Positions 62,133-64,000 of a stretch of 64,000 nucleotides of DNA are shown here, piece by piece. The position numbers and the translations under genes were made by a program. Within the stretch, counting starts at the first letter, position 1. Each line of letters begins with the position of its first letter. The notes below the pieces were generated by a model. That model was not told the DNA's origin. It did no database searches and saw only the letters and a list, made by a program, of their open reading frames with translations. The DNA is from Polyodon spathula (lineage: Eukaryota; Chordata; Actinopteri; Acipenseriformes; Polyodontidae): positions 4,249,283 through 4,313,282 of the forward strand of contig NC_054565.1 of assembly GCF_017654505.1 (NCBI RefSeq), in the 5' to 3' direction.

Positions 62133-64000
62133 CTTTTCCAGAGTTGTATGGAAGAGTACAGATTATGGGGGAGTTGTTGACTGTTCAAGTGAGTTTGGTA
62201 TAGAGGAGTACAATGAAATTAGGATCAAGTGTCAAAGATTTATTTAGCGGGGAAATAGGAAGGATACAACACAGAAGAAAAGACTACACAACCAAGACTT
62301 ATCATATTAATCAAGTAACTCATTTGCATGTTTCTTTAAACAAAGAAACTGATTTATATACTGTACTTAACTTATGTAGCCCTATAGCCTACAAACAAGC
62401 AACTTCACAAAGTATTTTTAAGTTAACATACCTTAAACTAAAGCCATGCCTATAACAGGCTATAATTAGGCGGCTGCATTCATTAACTTGTTCTATTATA
62501 CAGGAATATAGTGTTGTAGAATCAATAAATCTTTCTGTTGTATATTTTTTAGAAGAAAATTAGTTAAAAACACTGAGCTCTGCACAGAAAAGAATTCAGC
62601 ACTGGAATATGCACAGACCGTGGCAAATTCTTCCAGCTGTCAAAGAATGAAATCTCTGCATGAAGCTTGCCATTTAACAATAGGCATTAATTGTAGTAAT
62701 TTGTTAGCATGAAATAAACTAAGTAAAGCTGTTTTGATCAATATCAAGTAACTCAATATAGCTTATATAATAAATGTTCTCCAGACATAAATAACATTTG
62801 TACTATGTTTTAGCAAATTAATTTAGTCTTCTTTATTAACTTAAAGTCTTCCTATAAAATATTGCTCTTTTTTCCCACTAATGGCTTTCATTTTGCAGAG
62901 CCATTGCATCCAATATCCAATATCCTCTTTTAAGCTTCATTCTTTTTATTTCTTTTTTTGGCATTAAAACATCCATTAAACACAGTTTTGGATCAAAGCC
63001 AGTGTCTTATTTGCAATCAGCCTTTTGTCGGTTGAGGTAGAGCCCTATCTGTCTTGTTAACCTCTGAGGCACTCCAAACTCTAAGAACTGCAATAGCTTA
63101 ACCACTTCATAATGGACAATGTTCTTTCAAAGAGATAATTCATAAAACACCACACTGCGCACGGGACTAAAAACCAGGTGTCCTCAGTGTTGATCAAAAG
63201 CAGGGGATGTCGAGTTACCTCCCAGATGTGGATTCGTTTTCATCAAGGAAACTCAATAAATTCAAAATGAAATGCGACACTGTGGCCAGAGAAGGCGCTT
63301 TTGTGCATGATTTGTAGAGCCCCATGTTTTTTGCAAATACGAAATAGCACAAAAAACGAAATAAAAAGAAATGCAAATATAAAACGAGTTGACAGATACC
63401 GCTGTTAAACATTAGCTGTTTATTCCTTCTGGTGATAATATGGCTTGTTTGCTTATATATGCTAATTCTTTGTTTTATTTCAAGTGGTGCAAAGTTTCAC
63501 TGGAGAAATTGTTCAGGAGGGATCATACTGATTTGAATATTATATTGCAGTTTATTGTGAAGGCTGGTATTGCTTTGAGACGAATACCCCGAAAATGATA
63601 TATCAGTTCTGACAGCACTGATATGGCTGATTCACACAGGAGAAAAAAGACACAGCATGCTTGAGTTTGAAATTTTACACAAGGTATTGATGTCCTGTAA
63701 AAAAATCGGAGGACCTGTGAGAAAATGATCTGGGATAAAAAGAAACGGATGATTCGAACGGAATTAAATTCTGAAACCCCCTGTATATGTCGTGCTTGTG
63801 TGGTGCAGCCCACAGTGATCCTGCCTCCCAAATATAACCCATTATTAAAGGTACTCTACACTCTTCTCTGGCTGAATAAAAATAAAAAAAAAACGTTTCG
63901 GCTAGAAGTTATTAGTGCTTCGTGGCTTTGTCTCTTTAAATGTATACATGTATTCTGTCACTGACAATATATTCTGATACCATTAATGTTCCTATCACGC
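62133..64000. other. AT-rich non-coding DNA to the window end
   Basis: Frames at 62213-62455, 63215-63412 and 63523-63964 have no recognised domains. The part 62570-62760 is mixed in composition and repeat-free. The window ends without a gene. Confidence 0.45.

Overview
This 64 kb window looks like AT-rich, gene-poor vertebrate DNA, most likely from a ray-finned fish. The evidence is the repeat content: Tc1-like transposase remnants, an L2-type LINE ending in a (TAA)n tail, a CR1-like LINE, a tRNA-derived SINE with an L2-like tail, pogo/Tigger remnants, foldback MITEs and long (AT)n microsatellites. A non-teleost such as a sturgeon or paddlefish is my guess from the general feel of the repeats; nothing in the sequence proves it. 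A 500-base run of N (35779-36278) marks a scaffold gap.

I found no intact host protein-coding gene, no rRNA or tRNA gene and no CRISPR array. Every coding similarity I could support is a decayed transposable-element fragment, with one weak exception: a possible terminal exon with a membrane segment on the minus strand at 58124-58255. The window is best read as intergenic DNA or the inside of a very large intron.

Layout. 1-13 kb: a SINE (2325-2586), a Tigger/pogo remnant with terminal repeats (3172-3796), a Tc1-like fragment (5222-5396), an internally deleted LINE (7300-8275), hAT-like and retroelement-like pieces (9-11 kb), and a half MITE (12811-13005). 13-25 kb: a foldback MITE (16381-16706), a 77-bp tandem duplication (20519-20672), two copies of one interspersed repeat (22315-22640 and 24470-24560), an inverted repeat pair around an RNase-H-like fragment (23600-24200) and a perfect 16-bp hairpin (24619-24653). 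25-40 kb: a second Tc1-like lineage (29005-29208), a probable solo LTR holding a large compound microsatellite (32282-33220), a hAT-like end (34256-34375), the gap with a LINE tail beside it, a second Tigger-like element (37640-38345) and an (AG)n tract. 40-55 kb: a second copy of the 16 kb MITE family carrying an internal duplication (40554-40969), a CR1-like LINE (41690-42830), a complete copy of the other MITE family (51781-52110) and an L2-type LINE with its expanded tail (53228-54640). 55-64 kb: SINE-like pieces, a third Tc1-like fragment (60075-60410) and a 17-unit, 48-bp minisatellite (61312-62132) with a higher-order pattern of variant units.

Nothing here forms an operon or pathway. 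The relations that can be seen are between repeats: two MITE families share the terminal sequence GGTAACACTTTA, microsatellites have grown from a LINE tail or inside an LTR, and three Tc1-like fragments show different stages of active-site decay.
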